A stretch of 17,948 nt of DNA, taken from CAG-791 sp963658405 (lineage in GTDB: Bacteria; Bacillota; Clostridia; Lachnospirales; Lachnospiraceae). This document shows positions 1-6,956 of this stretch, one piece after another. The stretch is taken from NCBI GenBank assembly GCA_963658405.1, contig CAVKQI010000046.1, positions 1 to 17,948 of the forward strand. Reading direction: 5' to 3'. Numbering within the stretch: position 1 is the stretch's first letter; every line of letters begins with the position of its first letter. A program made the translations under genes and the position numbers. The notes below the pieces were generated by a model that ran no database searches, was not told where the DNA came from, and saw only the letters and a program-made list of their open reading frames with translations.

Positions 1-32
1 CTTTTGCAATCATGATGGATTGATGACGCAGC

Positions 33-78
33 AAAAAAGTGACTACAACGCAAACTATTAAAATTGTAGTCACTTTTT
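33..78 (-). terminator. Intrinsic terminator after aguB, probably bidirectional
   Basis: A 15-bp perfect stem (34-48 with 64-78, core GTGACTACAA / TTGTAGTCAC) has a 15-nt loop. It is flanked by an A-run on the left and a T-run on the right, so it can terminate in both directions. It lies 84 bases past the aguB stop and would end the aminotransferase-to-aguB transcript. A convergent plus-strand gene may lie left of the window, but bases 1-32 show nothing I can identify. Confidence 0.85.
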
Positions 79-161
79 CCGGATATGTCAAATTTCTCTT
101 TACATCTGGTAACTGTTCAGAGCCAGGCAAATTCGGGACAGGCCCTGCCAGATCCTTCTGT

Positions 162-1025
162 TTACTTCGTCCCGTGGGTCAGAATGGTGCCGTACAGGTC
201 GGGTCTGCGGTCGCGGAATACACCCCACTGACGGCGCTTTACGGCCAGTGCATCCAGGTCAAAGGTGGCGGTCAATACGCTCTGCGTCTCTCTGTCAGCC
301 TCTGCCACAATGGCGCCTGTCTCATCGGCGATAAAGGAGGAGCCGTAGAAGGTCATCTCGGTATCGGCATCCTTCTCAGTGCCGATGCGGTTGGAGGCGA
401 TCACCGGCATGATGTTGGCTGCCGCATGTCCCTGCATACATCTCTGCCAATGAGGCTTGGAGTCAATATCCAGAGTCGGCTCGCTGCCAATAGCGGTGGG
501 ATACAGCAGCATCTCTGCGCCCATCAGTGCCATGCATCTGGCTGCTTCCGGGAACCACTGATCCCAGCAGATACCGGCGCCGATGGTGCCGTAGCGTGTC
601 TTCCATACCTTGAATCCCGTATCACCGGGGGTAAAATAGAATTTCTCCGCATAGGGAAGGCCGTCCGGAATATGGGACTTCCGATACTTTCCAAGGACAG
701 TGCCGTCCGCATCGATGATGGCCAGGGTATTGAACATGGCATTGCCTGCCCGCTCAAAGAAGCTCACCGGCAGCACCACGGAAAGCTCCGCTGCCAGCTC
801 CTGCATCTTCTTTACAGCAGGATTTTCCTCTAAGGGCATGGAGAGCTCCATGTAATCAAAATTCTGATGCTGGCAGAAATAAGGGGTCTCAAAAAGCTCC
901 TGCAGCAGGATGATGTTTGCTCCCTTTGCGGCAGCCTCCCGCACCAGTTTTTCAGCCTTTGCCAGCGTCTCTTCTCTGTCCCAGCTGCAGCTCATCTGTG
1001 TAGCTGCTACGGTTACGTTTCTCAT
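162..1025 (-). CDS. aguB: N-carbamoylputrescine amidase (nitrilase-superfamily C-N hydrolase)
   Basis: A 287-residue cytosolic carbon-nitrogen hydrolase. The Glu-Lys-Cys triad is visible as E43 (in LLQELFE), K116 (in YRKSHIPDG) and C153 (in GICWDQWFPE). These motif forms, the FETPYFCQ and KPHWQRCMQGHAAAN segments and the length all fit the AguB branch, which converts N-carbamoylputrescine to putrescine, CO2 and ammonia. The ATG has a good ribosome site (GGAGG, 9 bases upstream). It is the last gene of the run that begins with patA, 131 bases after the kinase-like gene. The usual partner, agmatine deiminase, is not in the window. Family membership is firm; the exact substrate rests on motif similarity, and a different omega-amide substrate is possible. 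Confidence 0.88.
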   Translation of the reverse strand: MRNVTVAATQMSCSWDREETLAKAEKLVREAAAKGANIILLQELFETPYFCQHQNFDYMELSMPLEENPAVKKMQELAAELSVVLPVSFFERAGNAMFNTLAIIDADGTVLGKYRKSHIPDGLPYAEKFYFTPGDTGFKVWKTRYGTIGAGICWDQWFPEAARCMALMGAEMLLYPTAIGSEPTLDIDSKPHWQRCMQGHAAANIMPVIASNRIGTEKDADTEMTFYGSSFIADETGAIVAEADRETQSVLTATFDLDALAVKRRQWGVFRDRRPDLYGTILTHGTK

Positions 1026-1156
1026 TTCCGATTACCTCCGTTAATCACTGTATTTCTGTGCGAAATCTGAATGTTATCTGTCTGCATTCCATATTTTTTT
1101 CGGACCTGTGTCGGTGACGAATCTTCAATCTTTGTCAGCACTAAGCGCTCGTCTCT

Positions 1157-1777
1157 TTATTCCGGAAATCTGCGGCGCACCAGATCCACCAGATACTCCG
1201 CCGTGCCCTCTGCTCCGAGCAGGCTGCTGTCGATCATGATGTCCTTGTGATGCTCATCATTGGGCAGATACCCTGCATAATGCATGTGATAGGAATCTCT
1301 CGCCTCGTCTACACTGACGATGAGCTGACGGGCTTCCCTGGCATCGATGTGCAGGCTCTCCACGCAGTTTTCCACACGCTTTTCATAGGGCGCGTAGATA
1401 TACACATGAATCGCATTTTCCATCTCTTCCAGTGTGAAATCCGAGCAGCGGCCTACGATGATGCAGGTCTCCTTTTCGGCCAGGAACTTGATGATATTCT
1501 GCTGGGCCGCAAAAATCTCGTCCTGTCTGGTGCTGGTCCCCTTGCCGAGAGGGAACTGCATTCTGCGCAGATAAAAAGGTGCCACCTCTACGCTCTTTGC
1601 CGTCTCCTCGTCCTCATCCACCACTGACTCCGGCAGATTCAGCTTTTCTGCGGCATGATCCACCAGATCTCTGTCGTAATACTCAATATTCAGCAGTTCG
1701 CTCATACGCTTTGCAATGGGACGCCCCAGACTGCCGAACTGCCTCGTGATGGTGATCACATATTTACTCTTGCTCAT
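1157..1777 (-). CDS. Cytidylate kinase-like family protein
   Basis: A 206-residue P-loop protein of the cytidylate-kinase-like type common in Clostridia. The N-terminal YVITITRQFGSLGRPIAKRM segment gives a compact nucleotide-binding loop (G15-S-L-G-R19), followed by a YYDRDLVD motif near residues 33-40 typical of this group. A second conserved stretch, IIVGRCSDFTL, lies in the middle. It is not a classical cmk: that enzyme is longer and has a different phosphate-binding loop. The real substrate is unknown for this family. The start is supported by AAAGGTG four bases before the ATG. Its whole upstream spacer consists of two tandem multi-hairpin repeats, and the ribosome site sits at the end of the first. 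It lies among polyamine-type catabolic genes, where its role is unclear. Confidence 0.82.
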   Translation of the reverse strand: MSKSKYVITITRQFGSLGRPIAKRMSELLNIEYYDRDLVDHAAEKLNLPESVVDEDEETAKSVEVAPFYLRRMQFPLGKGTSTRQDEIFAAQQNIIKFLAEKETCIIVGRCSDFTLEEMENAIHVYIYAPYEKRVENCVESLHIDAREARQLIVSVDEARDSYHMHYAGYLPNDEHHKDIMIDSSLLGAEGTAEYLVDLVRRRFPE

Positions 1778-1922
1778 TTTTCACCTTTCTGCCGCAATTT
1801 ATTGCGGCCCCGCGAGGAGAATTTCGCGAAGGCGAATTCTCCGATGCGATCCCGAATGGATGACGTCTACGGCATCCATTCGAATTTTAAAGATATGCCA
1901 TCAGGCATTTCTTTCAAATTTT
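1778..1922 (-). repeat. Multi-hairpin leader repeat, copy 1 (next to the kinase-like gene)
   Basis: In gene direction the order is stem D (1883-1920, 16 of 17 arm positions paired outside two mismatches), stem C (1853-1882, 10-bp arms), a linker GGGATCGCAT, stem B (1816-1842, an 11-bp stem with one bulge), stem A (1791-1808, GCCGCAA/TTGCGGC), then the AAAGGTG ribosome site and the ATG. Stem A here is diverged from the other copies, but the layout is the same. Positions 1811-1922 are identical to 1955-2066 over 112 bases. Confidence 0.9.
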
Positions 1923-2066
1923 TTACCTCCTATGCCGCTGCCTTGCAGCGGCAGCGCGAGGAGAATTTCGCGAAGGCGAATTCTCCGATGCGATCCCGAA
2001 TGGATGACGTCTACGGCATCCATTCGAATTTTAAAGATATGCCATCAGGCATTTCTTTCAAATTTT
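1923..2066 (-). repeat. Multi-hairpin leader repeat, copy 2 (tandem, next to the amidohydrolase)
   Basis: A tandem unit 144 bases from copy 1. It contains stem B (1960-1986), stem A (1934-1952, GCCGCTGC/GCAGCGGC with a 3-base loop) and an orphan ribosome-site sequence, AGGAGGTAAAA, at 1920-1932 that is not followed by a normal start codon. Its outer D stem runs into the 3' end of the amidohydrolase gene, and the TGA stop of that gene (2058-2060) is part of the repeat. Confidence 0.9.
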
Positions 2067-3719
2067 GTCGTAGCACTTTTTGCCTTCGAAATAGTTCACC
2101 AGGACCTTCATCCGATCCGTCTCCTCCGGCGCCATCTCAAAGAGATTGCCGGAAAGCACTATGATGTCGGCCTTCTTGCCGGCCTCCAGTGTCCCTATCT
2201 CCTCCTGTGCATGATAAACCTTTGCACCTTCTATGGTATATCCCCGCAGCACCTGGGGCAAGGTCAAAGTCTCCCATTCCCCGTTCTGTCCGGAGGGTGC
2301 GCCGGTCTCGTCCTTTCTCGTCAGAGCTGCCCGGATCGTCGCGAAAGGATTTAGCGATACCACGGGATAGTCCGTTCCCAGTGCCAGCTCCCCGCCTGCC
2401 TTAAGGACAGAGCGCCAGGGGAATTCATAGCGGCATCTCTCTTTGCCGAGGGAGGCGAGCTTACTGTTATTGGAAAGGATCAGATGATAGGGCTGCATGG
2501 AAGCGATGACCTTCAGCTTTGCAAAACGGGGCAGATCCGAGGGATGGATATTCTCGATATGCTCGATGGTATTGCCAAGGTCGTCCCGACTGCTCTCCTT
2601 TTGTGCCTCTTCGTACATATCCAGCGCCATGCGCACGGAGCCGTCGGCGATGCAGTGAAGCCGCACCTGAATACCTTCCTTATTGGCCGCCGTGATCTCC
2701 TCCTGCATGGCCTCCCGGGGCCACAGGGGCAGTCCCTTTCCGCAGGTGGAAGGATCATCTGCATAGGGCTCCAGCAGCAGTCCCGTGTGGGTCTCCGTCA
2801 CCCCGTCCACAAATCCCTTCAACCCGGCTATATGGAAATGCGGGGTGTCGTACCTTTTCTGAAATTCCCGGAACAGCGTAAAGTCCGTATAACCGAAAAG
2901 CTTCGTATATACATAGACCTGCGTGTGCAGCTTTCCCTCTGTGTCCAGCTCCCGCAGCACATCATAGGATTTCCTGGTGACATCCGTATAATCGTTGGCA
3001 AACATCTCGCTGAGTGCGCCGATGCCGTAGGCCGCCGCCGTCTTCTGAAAAGCCTCGTGAATTTCCTTCTGCTCAGACTGCGTAAAGGAGGAATAGATCT
3101 TTTCCGCCGGCGCATAGGCCTCCGGCTCCACCAGAAGTCCGGTGGGCGTGCCGTCCGGGAAATGCACCACTTCTCCGTTTTCTGCCTGGTAATGGGCATC
3201 GATGCCGGCCATCTGCATGGCTCTGGTATTCAGCCACATGCTGTGACAGTCCGCATTCATGAGAAATACCGGTCTGTCCGGTATCAGCCGGTCCAGGCTT
3301 CGGCAGTCGGGGTAGGTCATCTCCTCCCAGCCTGCCGGGAACCAGCCGCTGCCCCGGATGATCCCATAATCCGGATGCTCTGCGGCGAACTGCTGTATTC
3401 TCTCGGCGCAGGCCTGCTGGGAACGGCATTCTCCCAGGTCGTCGCACACGTAGTCGCTGGCATTCACCGCCCCCTGAAAAAGGTGGGTATGGGCATCCAC
3501 AAAGGAGGGCATGATCATTTTTTCGCCGTAGTCCGTGAGGGGCCAGTCTCTGTAGGTATCCTGCAGCCCGTCCGCCCGGTCAAAGTCCCAGGGCAGCACC
3601 GCTTTGATCCGCTCTCCCTCTATCGCCACGGCCGCCGGCCGCGGCACATCCTCCAGGCCGGTATAGACATTTTGGCTTCGTATGATAAATCTGTCCTTGC
3701 CGTCTTTGTTTTCTTTCAT
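2058..3719 (-). CDS. YtcJ-like metal-dependent amidohydrolase (Amidohydro_3 type)
   Basis: A 553-residue amidohydrolase-superfamily enzyme. It has an N-terminal beta-sandwich (residues 10-70), then the metal motif DAHTH with H77 and H79, the CHSMWLN segment (158-164) seen in YtcJ-like members, K301 in GLKGFVDG, H355 in RLHCIADGS, H387 in NTIEHIENIHP and D450 in ALGTDYPVVSLNP. The C terminus returns to the sandwich domain. It probably hydrolyses an amide, formamide or carbamate; the substrate is not readable from sequence. It sits between the NhaC-type transporter and the kinase-like gene, which suggests it processes an imported nitrogen compound (inference). Its ribosome site (AGGTAACAGGG) is weak. 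The stop codon and last codon are supplied by the adjacent intergenic repeat. Confidence 0.88.
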   Translation of the reverse strand: MKENKDGKDRFIIRSQNVYTGLEDVPRPAAVAIEGERIKAVLPWDFDRADGLQDTYRDWPLTDYGEKMIMPSFVDAHTHLFQGAVNASDYVCDDLGECRSQQACAERIQQFAAEHPDYGIIRGSGWFPAGWEEMTYPDCRSLDRLIPDRPVFLMNADCHSMWLNTRAMQMAGIDAHYQAENGEVVHFPDGTPTGLLVEPEAYAPAEKIYSSFTQSEQKEIHEAFQKTAAAYGIGALSEMFANDYTDVTRKSYDVLRELDTEGKLHTQVYVYTKLFGYTDFTLFREFQKRYDTPHFHIAGLKGFVDGVTETHTGLLLEPYADDPSTCGKGLPLWPREAMQEEITAANKEGIQVRLHCIADGSVRMALDMYEEAQKESSRDDLGNTIEHIENIHPSDLPRFAKLKVIASMQPYHLILSNNSKLASLGKERCRYEFPWRSVLKAGGELALGTDYPVVSLNPFATIRAALTRKDETGAPSGQNGEWETLTLPQVLRGYTIEGAKVYHAQEEIGTLEAGKKADIIVLSGNLFEMAPEETDRMKVLVNYFEGKKCYDKI

Positions 3720-3824
3720 CCCTGTTACCTGATCTTATTTTCCCTGCAGCTGTTTTTTACCGTGCATCTTTTTCTGCTGCTGTTTTGCTTTCCTTACGGT
3801 TCCTCTCTCGCTGCTTTTTAGCCC

Positions 3825-5180
3825 TTACATAATGAATCCGCAGATCAGAAATCCTACAATGGAAAGAACGCTGGCGATGGCCACATAGGGAAGCTGCGTG
3901 GTCACGTGCTCCATATTTTCGATGCCGGCGCCGGTGGAGGCTAATACCGTCGCATCACCGTACATGCAGGCATGGCTGCCGAAGGCACCGCCGGAGATGA
4001 TGGCTGCCATGATCAGCAGCATGTTGGCACCTACTGCCTGTGCCAGCGGGAAGACGATGGGCGCTACCACGGCGCTCATACCCCAGAAGGAACCGGTGGC
4101 AAAGCAAAGCGCAGCTACCAGCACAAAGGCAATGGCCGGGAAGATGGTGCCGGTCAGGAAGGGCTCTGCGATCTGGATGATGTAATCAGACAGACCCATC
4201 TCTGCGGTCACGCTCTGCAGAAGGAATGCAGAAGTCAGAAGGATCAGCACCGGAAGCATATCCGCAAAGCCTTTGATGATCACATTAAAGAAATTGTCCA
4301 GCGTAACCACCTTGCGGGGTACATAGAGTACAAAGCAGGCAGCGATGGAAACCACCACGGCGGAAAGCAGATCGCTGGTGGCGATGGCCATGACGATCAG
4401 CACGATCATGGGGATGGCGAAATCCCACAGGTTGCCGTCCTCTTCATAGCCCTTGTAGTCCTCGTGGTTGTACTTTCTGCTGGCATCGCTGTAGACCTTG
4501 CCGGTCTCCTCCACACGCTGGTAGGCCTTTTTCATGGGACCGATCTTGGGCACCACGCCGATGCAGAACAGGAATACCACCACCAGGGTGAGAATAGGAT
4601 AAAAGCAGAAAGGCAGCGCATGGACATAAGCGCCGATACCGGACGTATAGCCTAAAGCCTTTACGCCCTCCTGTTCAAAGAAGAGGCTGGCATAGAATAC
4701 GGCCCAGGTGGAGAAAGGAAGCATGACGCATACCGGTGCGCCGGTGGAATCCAGCATATAGGCCAGCGTCTCTCTCGGAATCTTTCTCTTATCGAAGACG
4801 TTCTTCATGCAGACACCGATGGAAAGCACATTCAGATAATCATCTACGAAGATCAGAATGCCCATGACAAAGGTGGTCAGCAGGGTCTTTTTTTCGGTGT
4901 TGCACCATTTTGCCACCACCTTGGAAAAACCAAAGCTGCCCTTGGACTCCTGCAGCAGGGCGATCAGACTGCCGAACAGACCGCAGGTGATGATGATCCA
5001 GATATTATCCGTGGTAGCAGTCTGCAGCATGGAGCACCACTGGGACAAAAAGCCGGTGCCGTATAAAAAGAGCGCACCCAGCAAAGAGCCTGCCACAAGA
5101 AATTCCACGCATTTTTTGGTCCATACTGCGCCGATGATGATCAGCAGTATGATGAGAATAGCCAACAATCCCATATTCAT
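3825..5180 (-). CDS. NhaC-type Na+/H+ antiporter family transporter
   Basis: A 451-residue, very hydrophobic membrane protein with about eleven or twelve likely membrane segments. It starts with an uncleaved helix (MNMGLLAILIILLIIIGAVW). Family features include the IFVDDYLNVLSIG stretch, DSTGAPVCVMLPFSTW, a charged cytoplasmic loop near residues 220-250, and the C-terminal GSFWGMSAVVAPIVFPLA and GGAFGSHACMYGDATVL segments typical of NhaC and related antiporters. Some relatives exchange organic substrates rather than only sodium and protons (for example malate/lactate). Placement directly after patA and before an amidohydrolase suggests transport of an amine or amide substrate, which is inference. 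The start has AGAGGA about 8 bases upstream. It is the second gene of the run. Confidence 0.87.
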   Translation of the reverse strand: MNMGLLAILIILLIIIGAVWTKKCVEFLVAGSLLGALFLYGTGFLSQWCSMLQTATTDNIWIIITCGLFGSLIALLQESKGSFGFSKVVAKWCNTEKKTLLTTFVMGILIFVDDYLNVLSIGVCMKNVFDKRKIPRETLAYMLDSTGAPVCVMLPFSTWAVFYASLFFEQEGVKALGYTSGIGAYVHALPFCFYPILTLVVVFLFCIGVVPKIGPMKKAYQRVEETGKVYSDASRKYNHEDYKGYEEDGNLWDFAIPMIVLIVMAIATSDLLSAVVVSIAACFVLYVPRKVVTLDNFFNVIIKGFADMLPVLILLTSAFLLQSVTAEMGLSDYIIQIAEPFLTGTIFPAIAFVLVAALCFATGSFWGMSAVVAPIVFPLAQAVGANMLLIMAAIISGGAFGSHACMYGDATVLASTGAGIENMEHVTTQLPYVAIASVLSIVGFLICGFIM

Positions 5181-5211
5181 AACATATTCCTCTTTCAGAC
5201 ACAGAAAAATG

Positions 5212-5249
5212 CAAAAGGGGCATGCTTATCTCTAAGCATGCCCCCTTGC
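5212..5249 (-). terminator. Intercistronic hairpin between patA and the transporter gene
   Basis: A perfect 12-bp stem, GGGGCATGCTTA (5217-5228) with TAAGCATGCCCC (5233-5244), has a TCTC loop and is extended by GCAA/TTGC. In gene direction it is followed by TTTTGCATTTTT, a moderate terminator tail. It probably attenuates read-through from patA or protects the 3' end of its transcript. The next gene starts 32 bases further on without an obvious promoter. Confidence 0.7.
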
Positions 5250-5282
5250 ATGAACGTTTCTGCAGATCTTCCTGCAATCCTC

Positions 5283-6653
5283 TTATAAATTCATTACTTT
5301 CTTGGTATCAGCCAGTGCCTCGTCCATTCTGCTGATGACGTCTTCCATATCCTGCTGGGAGATCACAGCGGTGGGCTCGAAGCGGATGGTCTTTGCATTG
5401 ACCAGTGTGCCGGCGGTCATGACACCTCTTGCGAACAGGCCCTTTGCAGTCTCATAACCCATATCGCAGGTATGGAACTCTACTGCCAGCATCAGGCCGG
5501 TGCCTCTGACTTCCTGGATCACTTCCGGATACTTCGCTGCCAGCTTCTCCAGGCCGCTCTTTAAGAACTCGCCCTTCGTCTTGCATACGCCCGGAATATC
5601 ATTCTCCAGCATGTACTTAATGGTAGCGATAGCTGCTGCGCAGCATACCGGGTTGCCGCCGAAGGTAGGAGAACCAAGCAGCCACGGGTTGTCGATGAGC
5701 TGCTGTGTCCACATAGCGGGCTTGCAGATGATGCCGGTGATCGGCATGATGCCGCCGCCGAAGGCCTTACCGAAAGTCATGATATCGGGCGTAACACCCT
5801 CTGCCTCGCATCTCCACATGGTGCCGGTACGACCCATACCGGTCTGAATCTCATCAAAGATCAGTGCCACGCCGTACTCATCGCAGATCTTGCGGACTTC
5901 TGCCAGATATCCCTTGGGAGGAATGATGACGCCGGCCTCGCCCTGAATGGGCTCCAGGATGACAGCGGCTACCTTCTCGCCTACTGCTACCAGGTTCTTA
6001 ATAGCCTTGCGCACATCCTCTGCCACGCCGTACTCTACATGCTGTACCTGCTGTACCATGGGAGTGTAGGGAACACGATAAGTGGACTTGCCGCCCATGG
6101 AGATAGCACCCATGGACTTGCCGTGGAAAGCGCCTACTGTGGAGATATACCATCTGCCGCCGGTAGCGATCCTGGCAAGCTTTAATGCCATCTCTACAGC
6201 CTCTGCGCCGCCGTTGGTAAAGAAGCAGTACTGCAGATCACCGGGGGTGATGTTGGCTACAGCCTTTGCCAGATAGCCGCGAAGGGGATCCAGCAGCTCC
6301 TGAGAGTGCAGAGCCTGATGATCCAGCTGTGCCTTGACCACTTCCATGATCTCGGGATTTCTGTGGCCGCAGGTATAGATACCGAAGCCGCCCAGGCAGT
6401 CGATGAACTTCTCGCCGTTTAAGCCGTAGCAGTAAGCGCCTTCGTCTTCCCACTCCAGCACAGCGCCGTGCTCGGAGTCAGAGGATACGGACTTTCTGTA
6501 CTTTAACCAGCCCGGGCTTACGTAATTATCAAACTGATCCAGGGTATCCGCTACCATCTGCTTCTTTTCTTCTGCGGGGATATCCTTGCTGTCTGTCTTG
6601 ATCAGGGAGATCACACGGTCCAGATCTTTGATAACCTGTTCTTTTGTTTCCAT
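5283..6653 (-). CDS. patA: Putrescine aminotransferase (class III, PLP)
   Basis: A 456-residue class III aminotransferase that closely follows the layout of E. coli PatA (YgjG): an N-terminal VSPGWLKYRKS segment, FIDCLGGFGIYTCGHRNPE, LHSQELLDPLRGYLAK, AVILEPIQGEAGVIIPPKGY, the DEIQTGMGRTG cofactor-site motif and the PLP lysine K296 in TFGKAFGGGIMPIT. The expected reaction is putrescine plus 2-oxoglutarate giving 4-aminobutanal plus glutamate; related diamines may also be used. The ATG at 6653 is chosen because AAGGAGGA lies 8 bases upstream. A longer frame to 6713 would begin with TTG inside a terminator stem and is rejected. It is the first gene of the run that ends with aguB. It has a strong promoter and a leader terminator. 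Confidence 0.92.
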   Translation of the reverse strand: METKEQVIKDLDRVISLIKTDSKDIPAEEKKQMVADTLDQFDNYVSPGWLKYRKSVSSDSEHGAVLEWEDEGAYCYGLNGEKFIDCLGGFGIYTCGHRNPEIMEVVKAQLDHQALHSQELLDPLRGYLAKAVANITPGDLQYCFFTNGGAEAVEMALKLARIATGGRWYISTVGAFHGKSMGAISMGGKSTYRVPYTPMVQQVQHVEYGVAEDVRKAIKNLVAVGEKVAAVILEPIQGEAGVIIPPKGYLAEVRKICDEYGVALIFDEIQTGMGRTGTMWRCEAEGVTPDIMTFGKAFGGGIMPITGIICKPAMWTQQLIDNPWLLGSPTFGGNPVCCAAAIATIKYMLENDIPGVCKTKGEFLKSGLEKLAAKYPEVIQEVRGTGLMLAVEFHTCDMGYETAKGLFARGVMTAGTLVNAKTIRFEPTAVISQQDMEDVISRMDEALADTKKVMNL

Positions 6654-6672
6654 GGTGTATTCCTCCTTCTTT

Positions 6673-6691
6673 CTGCCGCCGTCTCCGGCAG
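6673..6691 (-). promoter_or_regulatory. Small stem just before the patA ribosome site
   Basis: CTGCCG pairs with CGGCAG (6 GC-rich bp, 7-base loop). The stem lies between the leader terminator and the AAGGAGGA ribosome site (6661-6668). It may stabilise the leader or influence ribosome access; no function is shown by sequence alone. Confidence 0.4.
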
Positions 6692-6699
6692 CCGGTACT

Positions 6700-6735
6700 A
6701 AAAAAGCGTACAAGCAGAGTCTTCTGTTTATACGC
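6700..6735 (-). terminator. Intrinsic terminator inside the patA leader (attenuator)
   Basis: In gene direction GCGTATAAACAGA pairs with TCTGCTTGTACGC (12 of 13 positions, one wobble, one mismatch) around an AGAC loop and is followed directly by TTTTTT. It lies downstream of the patA promoter and about 47 bases upstream of the patA ATG, so it would stop transcripts before the gene unless it is opened. An ATG at 6736-6738 touches the base of the stem and begins a frame that overlaps the start of patA. Confidence 0.75.
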
Positions 6736-6778
6736 CATCGTACGTGAATATGTTATCCTTTGCTTTGGATTTGACTGC

Positions 6779-6807
6779 ATTATAGCATCCCGCCGAATGC
6801 CGTTCAA
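6779..6807 (-). promoter_or_regulatory. Strong housekeeping promoter for the patA operon
   Basis: TTGAAC (6802-6807) and TATAAT (6779-6784) are separated by exactly 17 bases, and TGC before the -10 makes it an extended -10 element. Transcription should start near 6772. ATCC and GGAT half sites (6755-6770) sit at the start point and could be an operator, though four-base arms are weak evidence. Confidence 0.85.
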
Positions 6808-6956
6808 TTACTTTTTTTAGTGCTTTTCTACTCCTGTTTAAGTAGCTCCGTGTGCAATCAAGTAGTTTTTTCATCGGAATTCTGCTGAAATCATCTTCTT
6901 TTACGTTTTTTTATACCCCTGTATGTGCATTTCACGTATGCATGCCGCGTGGGCCT

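Noticed and set aside
39..833. A 264-codon plus-strand frame opposite aguB
   Set aside because: It starts inside a terminator stem and has no domain, while the opposite strand carries the intact Glu-Lys-Cys hydrolase.
1778..2066. CRISPR array
   Set aside because: Only two units with 144-base period, no short regular repeats or variable spacers, and no cas genes nearby.
1655..2354. Two overlapping plus-strand frames across the tandem repeats, with duplicated peptide blocks
   Set aside because: The duplicated peptide comes from reading the DNA repeat on the wrong strand; both ends overlap well-supported minus-strand genes.
2484..3821. A 445-codon open frame on the plus strand opposite the amidohydrolase
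   Set aside because: The minus strand encodes a full enzyme with all expected metal-binding motifs; the plus product has no recognisable domain and no good ribosome site. It is a GC-codon shadow.
5283..6713. Longer N terminus for patA
   Set aside because: The 20 extra residues begin with TTG in the leader terminator and read through the ribosome site; the ATG at 6653 has ideal spacing.
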